This document shows, piece after piece, positions 1 through 11,350 of a stretch of 64,000 nucleotides of DNA; position 1 is the stretch's first letter; the number at the start of each line of letters is the position of its first letter. Location of the stretch: the NCBI GenBank assembly GCA_032164245.1, contig JAVMKO010000002.1, positions 55,399,840 through 55,463,839 on the forward strand. Direction: 5' to 3'. A program made the position numbers and the translations under genes. The notes beneath the pieces are model-generated. The model did no database searches, was not told the DNA's origin, and saw only the letters and a program-made list of their open reading frames with translations. Source of the DNA: Sternotherus odoratus (Eukaryota > Chordata > Testudines > Kinosternidae).

Positions 1-2293
1 GCCCTCCATAATGAACTGAAGCCTGGATTTAGTGGGCATACCTCTTAGTTGAGGACGAGGGCCTTTAATTTTGGGCAGGCCCAGACTTGCCGTTCCCCAG
101 TACTTCAAATATAATACACCTTCCAACTTCTGCAACAAATGAGGCAGAGGCCCTACAGACAACAGCCTCTTTCATTACAGGACTCTGATTTATTCCCCGT
201 GAGAGGAGACTGGAAAGAAAAGTCAGGAAGTGGGTGGAGTGAAGCTCTGCATTTATACATAGAGAGGCTTATTGTGCCTTTTTGTAACTAAATCACGGGG
301 GGTGGGGGGTGGGGATGTTCCAGTGGAAGGGATAGTGACTGAATGAGCTAATATGTCTTTTCCATCTCCTACCTTGTATGACTTCATGTTTTAATATGAT
401 GAAGACTGGAAGCTGAACTAAACAGAGTAGTATTGAAATAAAGCTCACATTTTTAATAGGTTAATTAATCGTTAGCTCAACATACAAACGGATGTGTTAG
501 ATTCTAAGTTTCTTCAAATCTCTAAATCAAGATTACATGTGGTTCTAAAAGATCAAACAGAATTTAGGGGCTTGATGGAGGAACTACTGGGTAGGAAGTC
601 AGATTCGATCATTATAATGTAGCCCTCAATATCTCTAAATAAAATTGAACAATTGAGTGTTTCTCTGCATTCTGCAGGTAGTAGAAGTGTAGCAAATGCT
701 ACACTGTATCCAGCTGAAACTGTAGTAGTGGTTTAGGTAGAATGTTATTGTGTGTGCTGGAATTCATCAATTGCTGGAACTTTGCAATTCTTATGAAAAA
801 TGTCATGGGATCTTTAATCACTTTAAGTTGTCAGAACCTCTATTTTATAACTCAGTGTTCCCTCCCCTCCCCCCATATGAGCAGCACAATGACCATGCAT
901 ACTTTCCCAGAGCACTGTCTCAGTGCTGACTTAGAGCAGAGGGAAGAACACTATACTAACAGTACTTTCTGCAGCTCATGGGCTTTTCTTGGAAGGCTGC
1001 CATCTAATTACTGACCAAACTAAACCTGTTTAGTTTATGAGGTCAGAAGCCTTGGATGGTATGGCTGCAGGAACACCCATGTGAGCACCAATTTGTAAAG
1101 AAAATAATAACATATCTAAACTTTCCATCTGTTTCTATTCTTCTGTCTTCTACCCCTCTTTTCATTTCTCCTCGCTTTGTGTAGGAACAGGTTAGGAATA
1201 AAATATACCTCTCTTCCAACATCTACTAGTTTTTATTTCTCTCTTCTCTTCCCTCATCTTTCAGTATATTTTTTCCTCTCTCCTCCTTTTCCTTTGGTTG
1301 AAGTCTTTCTCCCTTCAGCACTTGCCCAGATATAAGCATTCTAAGTGCTAGTTCTACAGCCTTTACCATTAAAAAAAAAATAGAGATACAAAAAATTCTA
1401 GTGATTTTGGTACCAACATAGGGGCAGAATAATTTGTTTACACACACCTGAACAATAGCAAAATGCAGTGTACTTAGTTTGGACAAAGGACAATTTAGCT
1501 GTGCATTTTTTGTTGCTTTTTAAATTAGTGGAGAAACTGAAAGGAAGGCTACTTCTGAATTCCTGCTCCATCTGCTGCAGTAATACAATATGGCTTGTTA
1601 CATGCTTGGAGCAGATTAGGATAATTTTCTGTTGGTATTTTACATATCTCTTCACTGTACAGTAATTTTTAAATACTAATAGCTACCATTTTGTGAGTTT
1701 TTTAGTTTTGACTTTTAAAACTACTTTTTTCTCTGTTTAACTGAGTGCTTTTAGTTATTCACTTCAAATGAATGAATGTTATTTTTTAAATATGCTGTTT
1801 TATTGGGGGCCTAATCTTAGTTTAAACAAATGATATTGCACAAGTTTTAAGAGTACACTTTTAATGTAATAACTATTAGCAATAACCCTTCTCTTCATGG
1901 TACATTTTGTGTCCACTTCTCCAATTCTGTGTCACTTGCTGTTTCTTCTTATTTGTGTTCTCTTTCACCCACTTGCACTTTGCCTCTGCTTCACCAGCTG
2001 TTCCCTCTTTTCAATTTGTTCTGAAGTGAAACTTACTAGAATCCTGATCCTTTGCATCACTATTTTCCAATATTGAGTAGACTTCCTTTGTTATCACATA
2101 AAGCACAATAAAATAATTTAAAAACAAAAGTTGTAAAATCACAATGCTAAATGTTATTAAAATCTGCTTAGTTGACAGAGGGGAAACTATCTGTCCAGAA
2201 GTCATGTTTCATATTGCTTGGAATTATGGAGGACAAATGATCCCAGTCCAGGACAACTGCACCTGTATTCCCCATACGTGGTCTCTTGGAGAC
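1..2293. other. Intergenic, no gene seen
   Basis: AT-rich single-copy-looking sequence without a convincing coding exon on either strand. The short open frames have no recognisable domain, no biased composition and no good splice context. No repeat family was recognised. Confidence 0.5.
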
Positions 2294-2478
2294 ACTAGGC
2301 TGGTCCCCACTATGGCTTAACGTCGACTTTAGCGATGTTAAGTCGATATAAACCTGTACCCGTCCTCACATGGACACCATTTGCGTCGATTTAAAGGGCC
2401 CTCAAAATCGACTTCTGTACTCCTCCCGAACGAGAGGAGTAGCGCTGAAATCGACCTCTCTGGGTCGATTGTGGACTA

Positions 2479-4898
2479 GTGAGGACGCATGGGATGTTAT
2501 TGGCCTCCAGAGGCTGTCCCACAATGCTCCATTCTGACCGCTCTGGACTGCCTCACTGCTCCACTGTGACCGCTCTGGACAGCGCTCTCAACTCGCTGCT
2601 CTGGCCAGGTAGACAGGAAAAGACCCGGGAACATTTGAATAGCATTTCCTGTTTGGTCAGCGTGGCCAGCTCACCTGCACAGCTCAGTCACCATTCAGAG
2701 AAATCAGCAGCACAAGCCGCCATGCAGACCTCAGCATCACAAGACGCCATGCAGAGCTCAGCAGCACAGGAAACCAGCCAGAGGAAAAGAGCTCCAGCAT
2801 GGTCCAATCATGAAGTGTTGGATCTCATCGCTATCTGGGGAGAGGAATCCGTGATGTTGGAACTCCGTAACAATAAATGGAATGCCAACACATTTGCCAG
2901 AGTCTCCAAGGCCATGCTGGAAAGAGGCCACAACAGGGACGCGCAACAGTGCCGCGTAAAAATTAAGGAGCTGAGGCAAGTGTTCCAGAAAGCCAAGGAG
3001 GCAAACGGACGATCAGGGGGCACGCCGCGGACATGCCGGTTCTACAATGAACTGAATCAGATAATGGGGGGCGCCCCCACCACCATCGCACCGGTCTGCG
3101 TGGACTCCACCGATGGGATAATCGTCAGGCCTGAGGAGGTTTCGGATGAGGAGGACGATGCGGAGGAGGAAAATATCACGGAACAGCAGGAGGGAAGCGA
3201 GGAATTAGCAGACAGCCAGGAGCTGTTTATCACCCTGGACACAGTACCCTCCCAAGACTCCCAAGGGGGTACCCCAGCCGGCGAAGGAACCTCTGGTGAG
3301 TGTTTTTTTGGTTAAGGGATTACATGACTCATGATTTTTAAAGGAAAATCATTTATTAATGATTAACTTGCCCTAAGGACTTGGCGTGCATTCATTGCTG
3401 GTCCCTTTTTACTCAAAAAGTTTGTCAATATACTCTGGTATTGAGTGGATATCCTCTATGGACATTTCCATGAAGCTATCCAGGCGGTAGCGATGAATCT
3501 TCCACAACAGATTTCTGGGGAGAGCCGCCTTGTCTGGCCCTCCCGTGATAGGAGACCATCCCACGCCACAAAAGTAGTAAATAGTCTGGTATCATTGAGC
3601 AGCACAACACTGCGGCGAATGGACGAGGAGTTTGTAATGATTCCAATAACATGCGTTCTCTATCTCTCTGAGAAATTCTAAGGAGAGTGATGTCATTCAT
3701 GGTTGCCTGTTTGAAATACGAACTGCAATTAGTAGGGAAACAGCGAACGAGACAGCCCGTAGCGAGAGCAGGCAGGGGTTTTGAGCCTGCAATCGCGCAC
3801 CCCCACCTCCCCCCAGCCAGCGAGCACCCCCCACCTCCCCCAGCCAGCCCGTAGCGAGAGCAGGCAGGGGTTTTCAGCCTGCAATCGTGTACCCCCGCCC
3901 CCACAGCCAGCCCGTAGCGAGAGCTAGCAGGGATTTTGATGATTCTGCAAGTGTTTGCTGCCACTGAAGACCCCCAGCCAGCCTGTAGCGAGAGATTTTT
4001 GGGCTGCTTCCCCAGCCAGCCCTCCTTAGAGAGAGATTTTTGGTTTTGTTTTGCAGTTCGCGGTTCACTGGGAGCCACGCGGTGGGGGGAGGAGGGATCC
4101 ACGTGGCGGGGGGAAGGGGGTAGGGTTACTCTGGAATATCTGAGTATGGCTTAAGCTTACCATGGCCGGCTGCATGGTGATTTCAGTAGCCGTGTTGTGT
4201 TGAGGCTGTGTGTGAGATGCTTCTGTGACTTTTGTGTGAGGCATCCAGTCACTTTTAGGTGCGGAATATGACCTTGTACAGAAGTCATATCAGGCCGTTG
4301 AATACTGTGGTTCCCCGTAGCATAGTACTCCCATTGTGATCTGAGAATGTATCTGTCTTATAACCTTGTACCTTTCTTTGCCCACAACAGCTGCACAGTT
4401 ATCTCAGAATCCGCCTCAGAATCTTGCCGGCTACCGGAGATACGAAAGCGTAAAAAGAAAATGCGTGATGACATGTTTAATGAACTACTCCAGAACTCCC
4501 ATGCTGAGGCTGCGCGGCAGACTGAATGGAGGGCAAAATTGCTACAGTCAAGACAGGAATCAAGAGCTGCAGCAGAAAAGTGCGAAGAACAGTGGGTGGC
4601 GTGTGAAGAACAATGGCTGGAGCGTGAAGAAAGGCGACAGGAACGCGAAGAAAGGCAGATGGATGCTTTGCTCTGGATAATGGAGGACCAAAGCGAGATG
4701 CTCCGGTGTCTGGTGGAGCTTCAGCAGAACCAAAGATCGCCTCTACAGCCTCTGTCTAACCACCTCTCCCCCTCCCCAAGTCCCATAGCTTCCCCACCCA
4801 AACGCGGGGTGAGAACCCGGGGGGGGGGGGAAGCTCCAGGGACCGACCCATTCTACCCCACAAGCCAGCACAAGCAGGAGCAGGATGAGTTTATCTAA
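2479..4898 (+). CDS. Harbinger MYB/SANT-like DNA-binding protein, two exons
   Basis: Exon 1 runs from an ATG at 2479, or more likely 2722 (codon 82 of the long frame, closer to family N-termini), to 3295, followed by a GTGAGT donor. Exon 2 runs from about 4399, after CACAG, to the TAA at 4896-4898. That acceptor keeps the frame; the nearby one ending at 4390 does not. Residues about 103-185 form a trihelix-like MYB/SANT domain (APAWSNHEVLDLI, IWGEES, RGHNRD, QCRVKIKELR). An acidic stretch follows at residues 218-243. Exon 2 has a basic RKRKKK patch, then a long Glu/Arg-rich coiled coil with repeated CEEQW and REER words, and a Pro/Ser-rich tail. In Harbinger elements this partner protein binds transposon ends and helps import the transposase. 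No frameshift was seen. It belongs to the transposon, though domesticated relatives exist. Confidence 0.75.
3752..4005. repeat. Minisatellite in intron of the MYB-like gene
   Basis: Irregular tandem units start with AGCCCGTAGCGAGAG (about 3754, 3846 and 3909, with a variant near 3980). They include a GGGGTTTT..CCTGCAATCG core and C-rich linkers. Unit length varies from about 60 to 90 bp. It lies inside the 1.1-kb intron. Confidence 0.6.
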
Positions 4899-5054
4899 AA
4901 ACTTTTAAAAGCTGCTGTGTCTTGGCCCCCCTCGCCCCCCTCTAATCCCTTCCCCCCCCCCGCTCCTCCACCACTGCAACTGCTGGTTTCCCTCCTCACC
5001 CTCCCCCCCTTCTGGGCTACCTTGCCAGTAAATCCCCTGTATTTCTGATGAATC

Positions 5055-5092
5055 AATAAAGAAACCATGATTTTTAAAACAGTGAATTTATT
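5055..5092. terminator. Convergent poly(A) signals of the two Harbinger genes
   Basis: AATAAA on the + strand (5055-5060), 157 bases after the MYB-like stop, would end that transcript. TTTATT at 5087-5092 is AATAAA on the - strand, 85 bases after the transposase stop. The two transcripts are therefore expected to meet tail to tail within about 40 bp. Confidence 0.6.
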
Positions 5093-5176
5093 TCCTCTGC
5101 AAGCATCGGGAGGGGGGAGGGAAAGAGGGTGCAAGGACGGCAGACTTAGGGCTGAGCAGAGCAAGGGAGCAGGTTA

Positions 5177-6456
5177 TCAAACACCATCTTGGGCACTCAT
5201 AAAACTGGTTTTCAAGGCGTCCCTGAGGAGCAGCGCGTCATGGTGAGCTCTTCTACTGTCCCTGCTGTTTGGCTGCTGGTAAGCAGCGGACAGAAAATTT
5301 GCCTCTGCTGCCCAGTCCGCCATAAACTTTTCCCCCTTCCTCTCACAGAGATTGTGAAGCACAGAGCAAGCAGCAATAACAATGGGGATATTTCTCTCGC
5401 TGATGTCTGAGCGAATCAGTAATGAACGCCATCGCCCCTTGAGTCGGCCAAATGCACACTCTACTGCCATTCTGCACTTGCTCAGCCTGTAGTTGAACAG
5501 CTCCTGACCCCTGTCCAGGGCCCCAGTGTAGGGCTTCATAAGCCAGGGCATTAAGGGGTAGGCTGGGTCCCCAATGATCACGATCGGCATTTCCACACGC
5601 CCCCCCACCCCCCGCCCGCCCTGGAAATTTTCTGGTCGGGGAAGAAAATCCCTTGCTGCAGCTGACTAAAAATCCTAGAGTTCCTGAAAACACGAGCGTC
5701 ATGAAGCTTTCCCGGCCACCCCACGTACAGGTCGGTGAAACGTCCCTTGTGGTCAACCACTGCTTGCATGACCATAGAATCATATCCCTTCCGGTTTCTG
5801 TACTCTGTAGCCTCATTTTCCAGTGCCAGGATAGGGATATGAGTCCCATCTGTAGCCCCACCACAGTTAGGGAATCCCATGGTGGCAAAGCCATCTATTG
5901 TAGCTTGCAGGTTTCCAAGGTTTATAACCCTGGGTAGCAGCTGCTCGACGATTGCCCTGCTTACTTGCATCACAGCAGACCCCACTGTAGATTTACCCAC
6001 CCCAAAGTGATTCGCGACTGACCGGTAGCTGTCTGGCGTTGCAAGCTTCCAGAGGGCTATCGCCACTCGCTTCTCAACTGTGAGGGCTGCTCTCATTTTG
6101 GTATTCTTGAGCTGGAGGGCTGGGGAAAGCAAGTCACAAAGTTCCATGAACGTGCCCTTACGCATGCAAAAGTTTCTGAGCCACTGGGAGTCATCCCAGA
6201 CCCGCAGCATTATGCGATCCCACCAGTCAGTGCTTGTTTCCCTGGCCCAGAATCGGCGTTCCATGGCATGAGCCTGCCCCATTGCCATCAAATTTGCCAG
6301 ATTGTCGGTCGCCCTACTTCCAAAAACGTCAGTGTCCCTGTCCCTGCTGTGCACGTCCAGGTCCATCTCCTCATCACTGTTGTCAGGTTTCTGGAAAGCG
6401 CAGTTGTCTCCAGATCGCATTCCTCTGCAGACGATGCAGCATAAAATCCACAACAA
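5177..6456 (-). pseudogene. HARBI1-like DDE transposase, frameshifted
   Basis: Two - strand frames make one DDE_Tnp_4 (PIF/Harbinger) transposase. The upstream part (6456-5578) has the N-terminal region with WWDRI and WLRNF, a helix-turn-helix near residues 143-161 (SYRSVANHFGVGKSTVG), the first catalytic Asp at residue 203 (ATDGTHIP) and a conserved GWPGKLHDAR. The downstream part (5608-5177) has GDPAYPLMPW with the second Asp, then Glu 36 residues on in VECAFGRLKGRW, and an intact C-terminus. The frame changes inside a G/C homopolymer-rich stretch near 5595-5625, which separates the first catalytic Asp from the other two residues. The 5' end is uncertain: an ATG at 6511 opens another frame, so a second shift near the N-terminus is possible. 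Confidence 0.85.
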
Positions 6457-6855
6457 AGCGCGAGGTCTTCACAACGGCCAGTACTGCAGCGGTGGCATCA
6501 GTGAGCTCCATGCCATGGCGTTAGCGCAGTGCGGAGAAGGGGCACGAATAATGGGATGTGTACTCACAGTGCACTGCTCGAAATGGTGTCGGCGGCGCGA
6601 AAAAAGGGTGCAAAATTATGAAATGCCTACCCGTAGTGCAGCACTTGAAATGGTGCCTGCTGGGGACTCCGGGAACTGTGGGATAGCTACCCACAGTGCA
6701 ACGCTCGCTATGTCGACGCTTGCCACAGTTGTGCGGACAGACACTGCCGACTTGCTGTGCTTAGTGGGGATGCACAAAATCGACTCTATACAGTCTGCTT
6801 TAAAAAATCGGCTTAAGGGAAAGCGACCTACTGCTGTAGTGAAGACATACCCACT

Positions 6856-7214
6856 GACTCTAGGCTCCAGGCTCCTCAGCAATTACCTCTCTTGGGTAGA
6901 GACCTGGGTCAGTCTGTCTCCCTCTCCCCCTGCCCCTCTCTCCCTCCCAGGGTTTTTGAGGTTGCACAATTCCCTGCTTACACTGTGATATCCTTAGCAA
7001 GCCAGGCTGCTTACACAGACCACTGACTGTGTTTGCTTTCTCTTCTGTAACATCCAGCAGTCATAAATTACTACGCAGTCTTTTTGTAAGCAAGCACGTT
7101 TATTCTCAAAATAAAAACATTACAGAAAAAACCCACACGCAAATAAAAACCTATCCATTAATAAACTTACCAGAAGTCATGCGTCAATCTTATTGGCCCT
7201 TAGTAGGTCAAGTC
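6856..7214. other. Short intergenic stretch
   Basis: No gene is seen. There is a pyrimidine-rich run around 6915-6950 and otherwise ordinary AT-rich sequence up to the start of CR1 coding homology. Confidence 0.4.
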
Positions 7215-7770
7215 CTTGAAAAGGAATCCTATCAAAAGTGGAAACATGGAAAAATTTCTAAAGAAGAGTATAGAATTGCATAAACATGTAAGGATAAAAA
7301 TCAGAAAGGCTATTGCACAGAATGACTTACATCTAGCAAGGGAGATAAAAGGCAACAAGAAGTGGTTCTTTGAATACATTTGGAGCAACATGGAGAAGAA
7401 GGAAAGTATACATCCTCTACTTAGTAGGGAAGACGAGCTAATAACAGATGGCATCAAGAAGACTGAGCAGTTCAATGTCTATTTGGATTCAATCTTCACT
7501 AAAAAGGTTAATGGTGACCAGATACTCAATACAATTAATATTAACAAGGGGGAAGGAATGGAAGCCAAAATAGGGAAAGAACAGGTAAACAATATTTGGA
7601 TAAGTTAGATGTAGTCAAGTTAGCAGGGCCTAATGAAATTCATCCTAGGGTACTTAAGAAACTAGCCAAAGCAATCTCAAAACCATTAGCAATTATCTTT
7701 GAGAATTCCCAGAGGATGGGTGAGGTCCAGAAGACTGGAGAAAGGCAAACATGTTCCGCTTTTTAAAGAT

Positions 7771-7967
7771 AAAGAAAGCGAGGAATACTTGTAGCACCTT
7801 AGAGACTAACCAGTTTATTTCAGCATAAGCTTTCGTGGGCTGTAGCCCACTTCATCAGATATAGCCCACGAAAGCTTATGCTGAAATAAACTGGTTAGTC
7901 TCTAAGGTGCTACAAGTATTCCTCACTTTCTTTACGGATACAGACTAACACAGCTGCTATTCTTGAA
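7771..7967 (+). mobile_element. Penelope-like (PLE) short copy with inverted arm
   Basis: The insertion is flanked by a perfect 12-bp duplication CTTTTTAAAGAT (7759-7770 and 7968-7979). It has an inverted arm (about 7771-7860) followed directly by a direct copy of the same 3'-terminal sequence, ending in a unique tail (GGATACAGACTAACACAG..). The family is assigned as Penelope-like because the longer copy at 52728-54388 shares this terminus and has a GIY-YIG-type coding remnant. The partly inverted 5' arm is a known trait of PLE insertions. Confidence 0.8.
7823..7860 (-). ncRNA. Hammerhead-ribozyme-like core in PLE arm
   Basis: Read on the - strand, the sequence has CTGATGA, then a 7-bp stem II (GTGGGCT pairing with AGCCCAC), then GAAA, then a short GC-TTAT-GC hairpin followed by TG. 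This is the order of a type I hammerhead with a tiny stem III. Hammerhead motifs are known from Penelope-like elements of other animals. The base after the final T is G where an active site needs A, C or U, so this copy may be inactive. A convincing stem I was not identified. Confidence 0.5.
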
Positions 7968-8105
7968 CTTTTTAAAGATGGGTACTAAATTGGACCTGGG
8001 AAATTATAGATTACTCAGCCTAACTTCAATATCTGGAAAGATATTGGGGAACACAGTATTAATCAATTTGAAAGCATATAGAGGATAATAGGGTCATAAG
8101 GAATA

Positions 8106-8412
8106 GCCAGCATGAATAAAATGTGTCAGCTGTGAATATTATAAGCATAACCTCTACTTCATTATCCAAGTAATTAATGAAAATATTGAACAGTACCAGA
8201 CCCAGGAGTGACCTTTGCAGGATCCCACTAGATATGCCCTCCCAGTTTGACAGAGAACTGTTGATAACTGCTCTTTGAGTATGGGTTTTCAACAAGCTGT
8301 GCATCTACTTTATAGTAGTTTCATCTAGACTGCATTTCCCTAGTTTGCTTATGAGAACATCATGTGGAACTACTGTGTCTAAAGCCTTCCTAAAATAAAG
8401 ACAGATCAATAG
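8106..8412 (-). mobile_element. CR1/L2-group LINE reverse transcriptase fragment
   Basis: The - strand translation gives INSSLSNWEGISSGI followed by LLGLVLFNIFINYLDNE, matching the PQGSVLGPLLFNIFINDL region of CR1-type reverse transcriptases. FTADT stands where the catalytic FADDT box should be. It lies in opposite orientation to the adjoining CR1 fragment. It is therefore a separate insertion or an inverted piece of the same one. Confidence 0.75.
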
Positions 8413-9032
8413 TGAGCTGTTGGATAGACAAGGAAGAAGACAACACAATGGTTTTAGATAAACAGCTTCCTAACAAACACTTGGGAGTGATTAAAAAAGA
8501 AGCTGACCTTTTAGCAGTGAAAATGCTACTTCCAGGCTGCAATTCAAATTTACTGGCACATTGAGCAGCTAAAAAAACTCCCTGGAAAGAGGACTGGGGG
8601 AGTTGTTAGTGAGCTGGTCACCTAGGGGACAGAGAGTCACAGAGACTGCAGGAATGTCTGAAGCAGTTGGGGGCTTCCCAAACTTCCAGGCAATGGTAAT
8701 CCTTAGGCAAGATAGGCATGTGTATAGACTGTTCTTCATTGTGCAATCTTTTTTCTGAAATGCTTTGGTTCTTAATAAACAATCCTTTGCTTTAAGACAG
8801 CTATCTGGTCACTGCATATCAGTGGTCCTAGCTCCAGGAGGATACAGAGCTGTAGGTATTGAACCTAATAAGTCAGGCCTCCTGAGGTAATCACAATTGG
8901 TACAGAGGGGATTGCAGCCCTGGGCTTGTCCTGGGAATGAGAGAATCACATAATTCTGCCCCCAAAGAGGGGATGGCTTGGGAGAGGGGAACTCAAAGAG
9001 ACTAGGTAGCAGGTAGCCTGCTACCTGTGACA
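8413..9032 (+). mobile_element. Probable solo LTR, 620 bp
   Basis: The sequence begins TGAGCTG and ends TGTGACA, is flanked by ATAG on both sides (8409-8412 and 9033-9036), and contains AATAAA at 8774-8779 as an LTR-type polyadenylation signal on the + strand. No coding region is present. The boundaries rest on a short 4-bp duplication, so they are moderately supported. Confidence 0.5.
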
Positions 9033-9057
9033 ATAGTCACCAGGCCTTATGTTAACA

Positions 9058-9180
9058 GTTGGTATAAGTCTCAGGCTGTCCACTACTTTGGCGACAGGGC
9101 TGCGTGGCTATAGCTGTGCCACTAAAAGTCGTGCAGTGTAGCCGCTGTTCGTTGGCTCTTCTGCAGACAAAAATCTTCCA
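9058..9180. repeat. Harbinger-related MITE fragment
   Basis: A partial copy contains GCTGTGCCACTAAAAGTCGTG and a CTGCAGACAAAAATCTTCCACC segment of the kind seen in reptile Harbinger-type MITEs. No complete terminal repeats or target duplication could be set. Confidence 0.4.
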
Positions 9181-10869
9181 CCCTCATCGAGCGGTGGAAT
9201 AAAATTTAATAAAATTTTTTAAATTTTCCTATTAGATTATCTACTCGTTTACCATGGCAATGCAGGATTGTTCTCTACAGCATATTCGCAACTACTTTAC
9301 TCAGTCTCCTTTCAATTAGTTCAAAAAGGGCCTTCTCCTCTTCCTTTGAGACTATTCCACAGTCTAAGGAAGAAGGAGACGACTGAAAAAGAATGGTGAG
9401 CTATTTTTTGGTCAATTTATCTCTGATATCACAACCCAAAACATAATCCAAAAGTAACAATAATCTTCTATGGGGCACCTACAGAGCCAGAAGGAGACAG
9501 AGAAAATAAAGGGGAAGTGGAGGAAGTAACAGACCATCTTTGATGTCACAATCTCATCTCCCAACAATAAGTTTTCTCTTTGAAATGGGGCAATCAGCAG
9601 AAGTTGAAGTGCAACAGGGCAGAAGCAGAGTACTGCTGTTCATTCCTTCCCGAGACGGGCTATTAGTATAAACCGAACTGCTTGCTTGTTACAACAGAGG
9701 AAGGAGGAAATCCTGGCCCTATGGAAGTCAGCAGCAACTTTCCCATCAACTCCAATGAGGCCAGGATTTTATCGGAACCCTCAAAGACAGGGGTGAGTTA
9801 AAGGGGCAGAGCTACTTTTCCACTGCCTGCCTAAATTACCTTTAGTCTGACTAAAATAAAGACTTCCTTCTCAAGTGCTCTTAGTACAATAACTTTCAAA
9901 AGCCCTATCTTTATTTTACAAAGAAGAATATTTTTAAGGAGGATACAATTATCCTTCCAAAAGGCACTTATAGTAATGGAAATAAAACCCATAAATATCA
10001 AGAGGTAAATTCTATTATCGCTGTAGAATACATTATTTGAGTGCCAGTTCATAAAATGCCACCAGGTGGAGACGTTATGTAATCATCAGTCACTTACAGG
10101 CAAGTGAGAGGATGCTGAGCTAGAAGCAGATACCTTGCGACTGTTTTAAACTTGTTTCCCGTTTTTGTTCTTTATTATTCAAGTTTCCAACATAGGTTTT
10201 ACATATTTATCTGATGTAATTGTATCTTCTGATTGCAATGCCGTAACAATACAATCTATTGCTCACCTGAGAGATTCACCTTTCTTTTTGTATTGCTGTC
10301 TGTTCTTTTGATGGCTTATGTTAACAGAGATCTCACTAAATACATAGGGAAAAACAGCAAAAGGCAAAGGGTCTTTTTACCAGGAACATTTGTTATCAAC
10401 CACAAACAGAAATTATAATAAGTACATTTCTTATTGCCATTTATCATCAATTGCCTTTCATAACTCACTCATTTCCGTGCTATGCTCCACTGCTTCCGAG
10501 TTAGGAGGCTATCACTAACAGTGGGAACAACTTATGTCCATTTTATACACTCTAACTATTATGGGTCAAATCATAACATCACTGGTGGGAGTAGTGCGAG
10601 CAGAGGAAGCAGCGCGATCTCAGCTACACATAAAGCTGGATTGTTAGGGGCTCCTGAGCAGCTGCCCAGAGGTGAAGAAGAAGCTCCCTTACACCTTGTG
10701 TAGCTTCTGAGGGAGCAACAGCAGTTCTTTTGCCTGCACTGTGGCAAGAGCAGGGACTATTTGCTCAGGCTGCTGTAAGCTATTCAGTGCGATCAGCCAT
10801 AGTGGTATTTTATCGGTGGTGTTACAAAATATTTTCTTTTTAAGAAAAAGTGGGGATGGATTTGACTCC
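9181..10869. other. Intergenic, no gene seen
   Basis: AT-rich sequence with no supported exon. The open frames here are short and domain-free. Confidence 0.4.
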
Positions 10870-11300
10870 CCTGCCTGTAACAGTTATACTGGCCGAGATG
10901 TGGATGGTCGTGCCAGTGGCCAGAGCAGGAGTCAGTCAGGAATCAGAGCCCAGTGTCAGAGGCCAGAGCCAAGTCAGAGTCGAAGTCAAGAACTGGAGCC
11001 AAGGGTCAGGACTGTCACCTGGAGTGAAGCAAAGCAGGGGCAGTGCTGGGAATAAGCGGGCAAAGGAGCTATGGCAGACACAGCTGAATGCTTTGAGCAG
11101 CCACTGAACTGTTACTGGGCTTCAGAGCCGCTCTGCTGACTCTTCCAATCAATCAGGTAGTGTAACCAATCAGGCAGCCTATTACAGGCTTGCTGCACTC
11201 ATTAGGTTGCCTAGAGACTGATTGTGCTGCAAGCCACGCTTCCTTACTCTATTCCCCTGCCAGCTTCCAGGGTGTCTCTAGGCCTGGTTTCTTGGGGTAC
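10870..11300. repeat. Dispersed repeat with short GAGTCAG/CAGAGCC motifs
   Basis: The stretch 10915-11040 is rich in near-repeats of CAGAGC, GAGTCAG and AAGTCAAGAACTGGAGCC. It runs on into AATCAATCAGG-type repeats near 11150-11190. This looks like part of an old LTR-type or composite repeat. Ends were not resolved. Confidence 0.35.
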
Positions 11301-11350
11301 TGCCAATTGAACTCTTGCAAAAGGTCTAGGGCATAGGTGTTCTCTACCAG

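Larger units (their letters stand above)
2297..6852. mobile_element. PIF/Harbinger DNA transposon, near complete
   Basis: A 4.56-kb element carries the two genes typical of PIF/Harbinger: a MYB/SANT-like DNA-binding protein on the + strand and a HARBI1-type DDE transposase on the - strand, arranged tail to tail. Imperfect terminal inverted repeats begin AGGCTGGTCCCCACTA on the left, against GGGTATGTCTTCACTA read inward from the right end. A 3-bp direct repeat ACT flanks both ends (2294-2296 and 6853-6855), matching the 3-bp target duplications of this superfamily. Both subterminal regions contain short TCGAC/TCGAT motifs. The transposase is frameshifted, so this copy is probably not autonomous now. 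Confidence 0.85.
7215..8105 (+). mobile_element. CR1-like LINE fragment, ORF2, interrupted
   Basis: The + strand translation matches the linker and start of reverse transcriptase of CR1 ORF2: HLAREIKGNKKWFFEYIWSN and VNGDQ, then after a frame break GPNEIHPRVLKKLAK, and further on GTKLDLGNYRLLSLTSI. Frames are broken by indels. A 197-bp Penelope-like insertion (7771-7967) splits the element, with its 12-bp target duplication made from CR1 sequence. Only an internal piece is present: neither the endonuclease nor the 3' end is seen. Confidence 0.8.

Noticed and set aside
742..1014. 90-residue open frame near the left edge
   Set aside because: No domain, splice context or compositional bias. Open frames of this size are expected by chance here.
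3736..4102. Possible extra coding exon from the open frame on the - strand in the Harbinger intron
   Set aside because: The translation follows the minisatellite period (repeated SRYGLA words) and has no similarity to transposase. It is explained by the tandem repeat.
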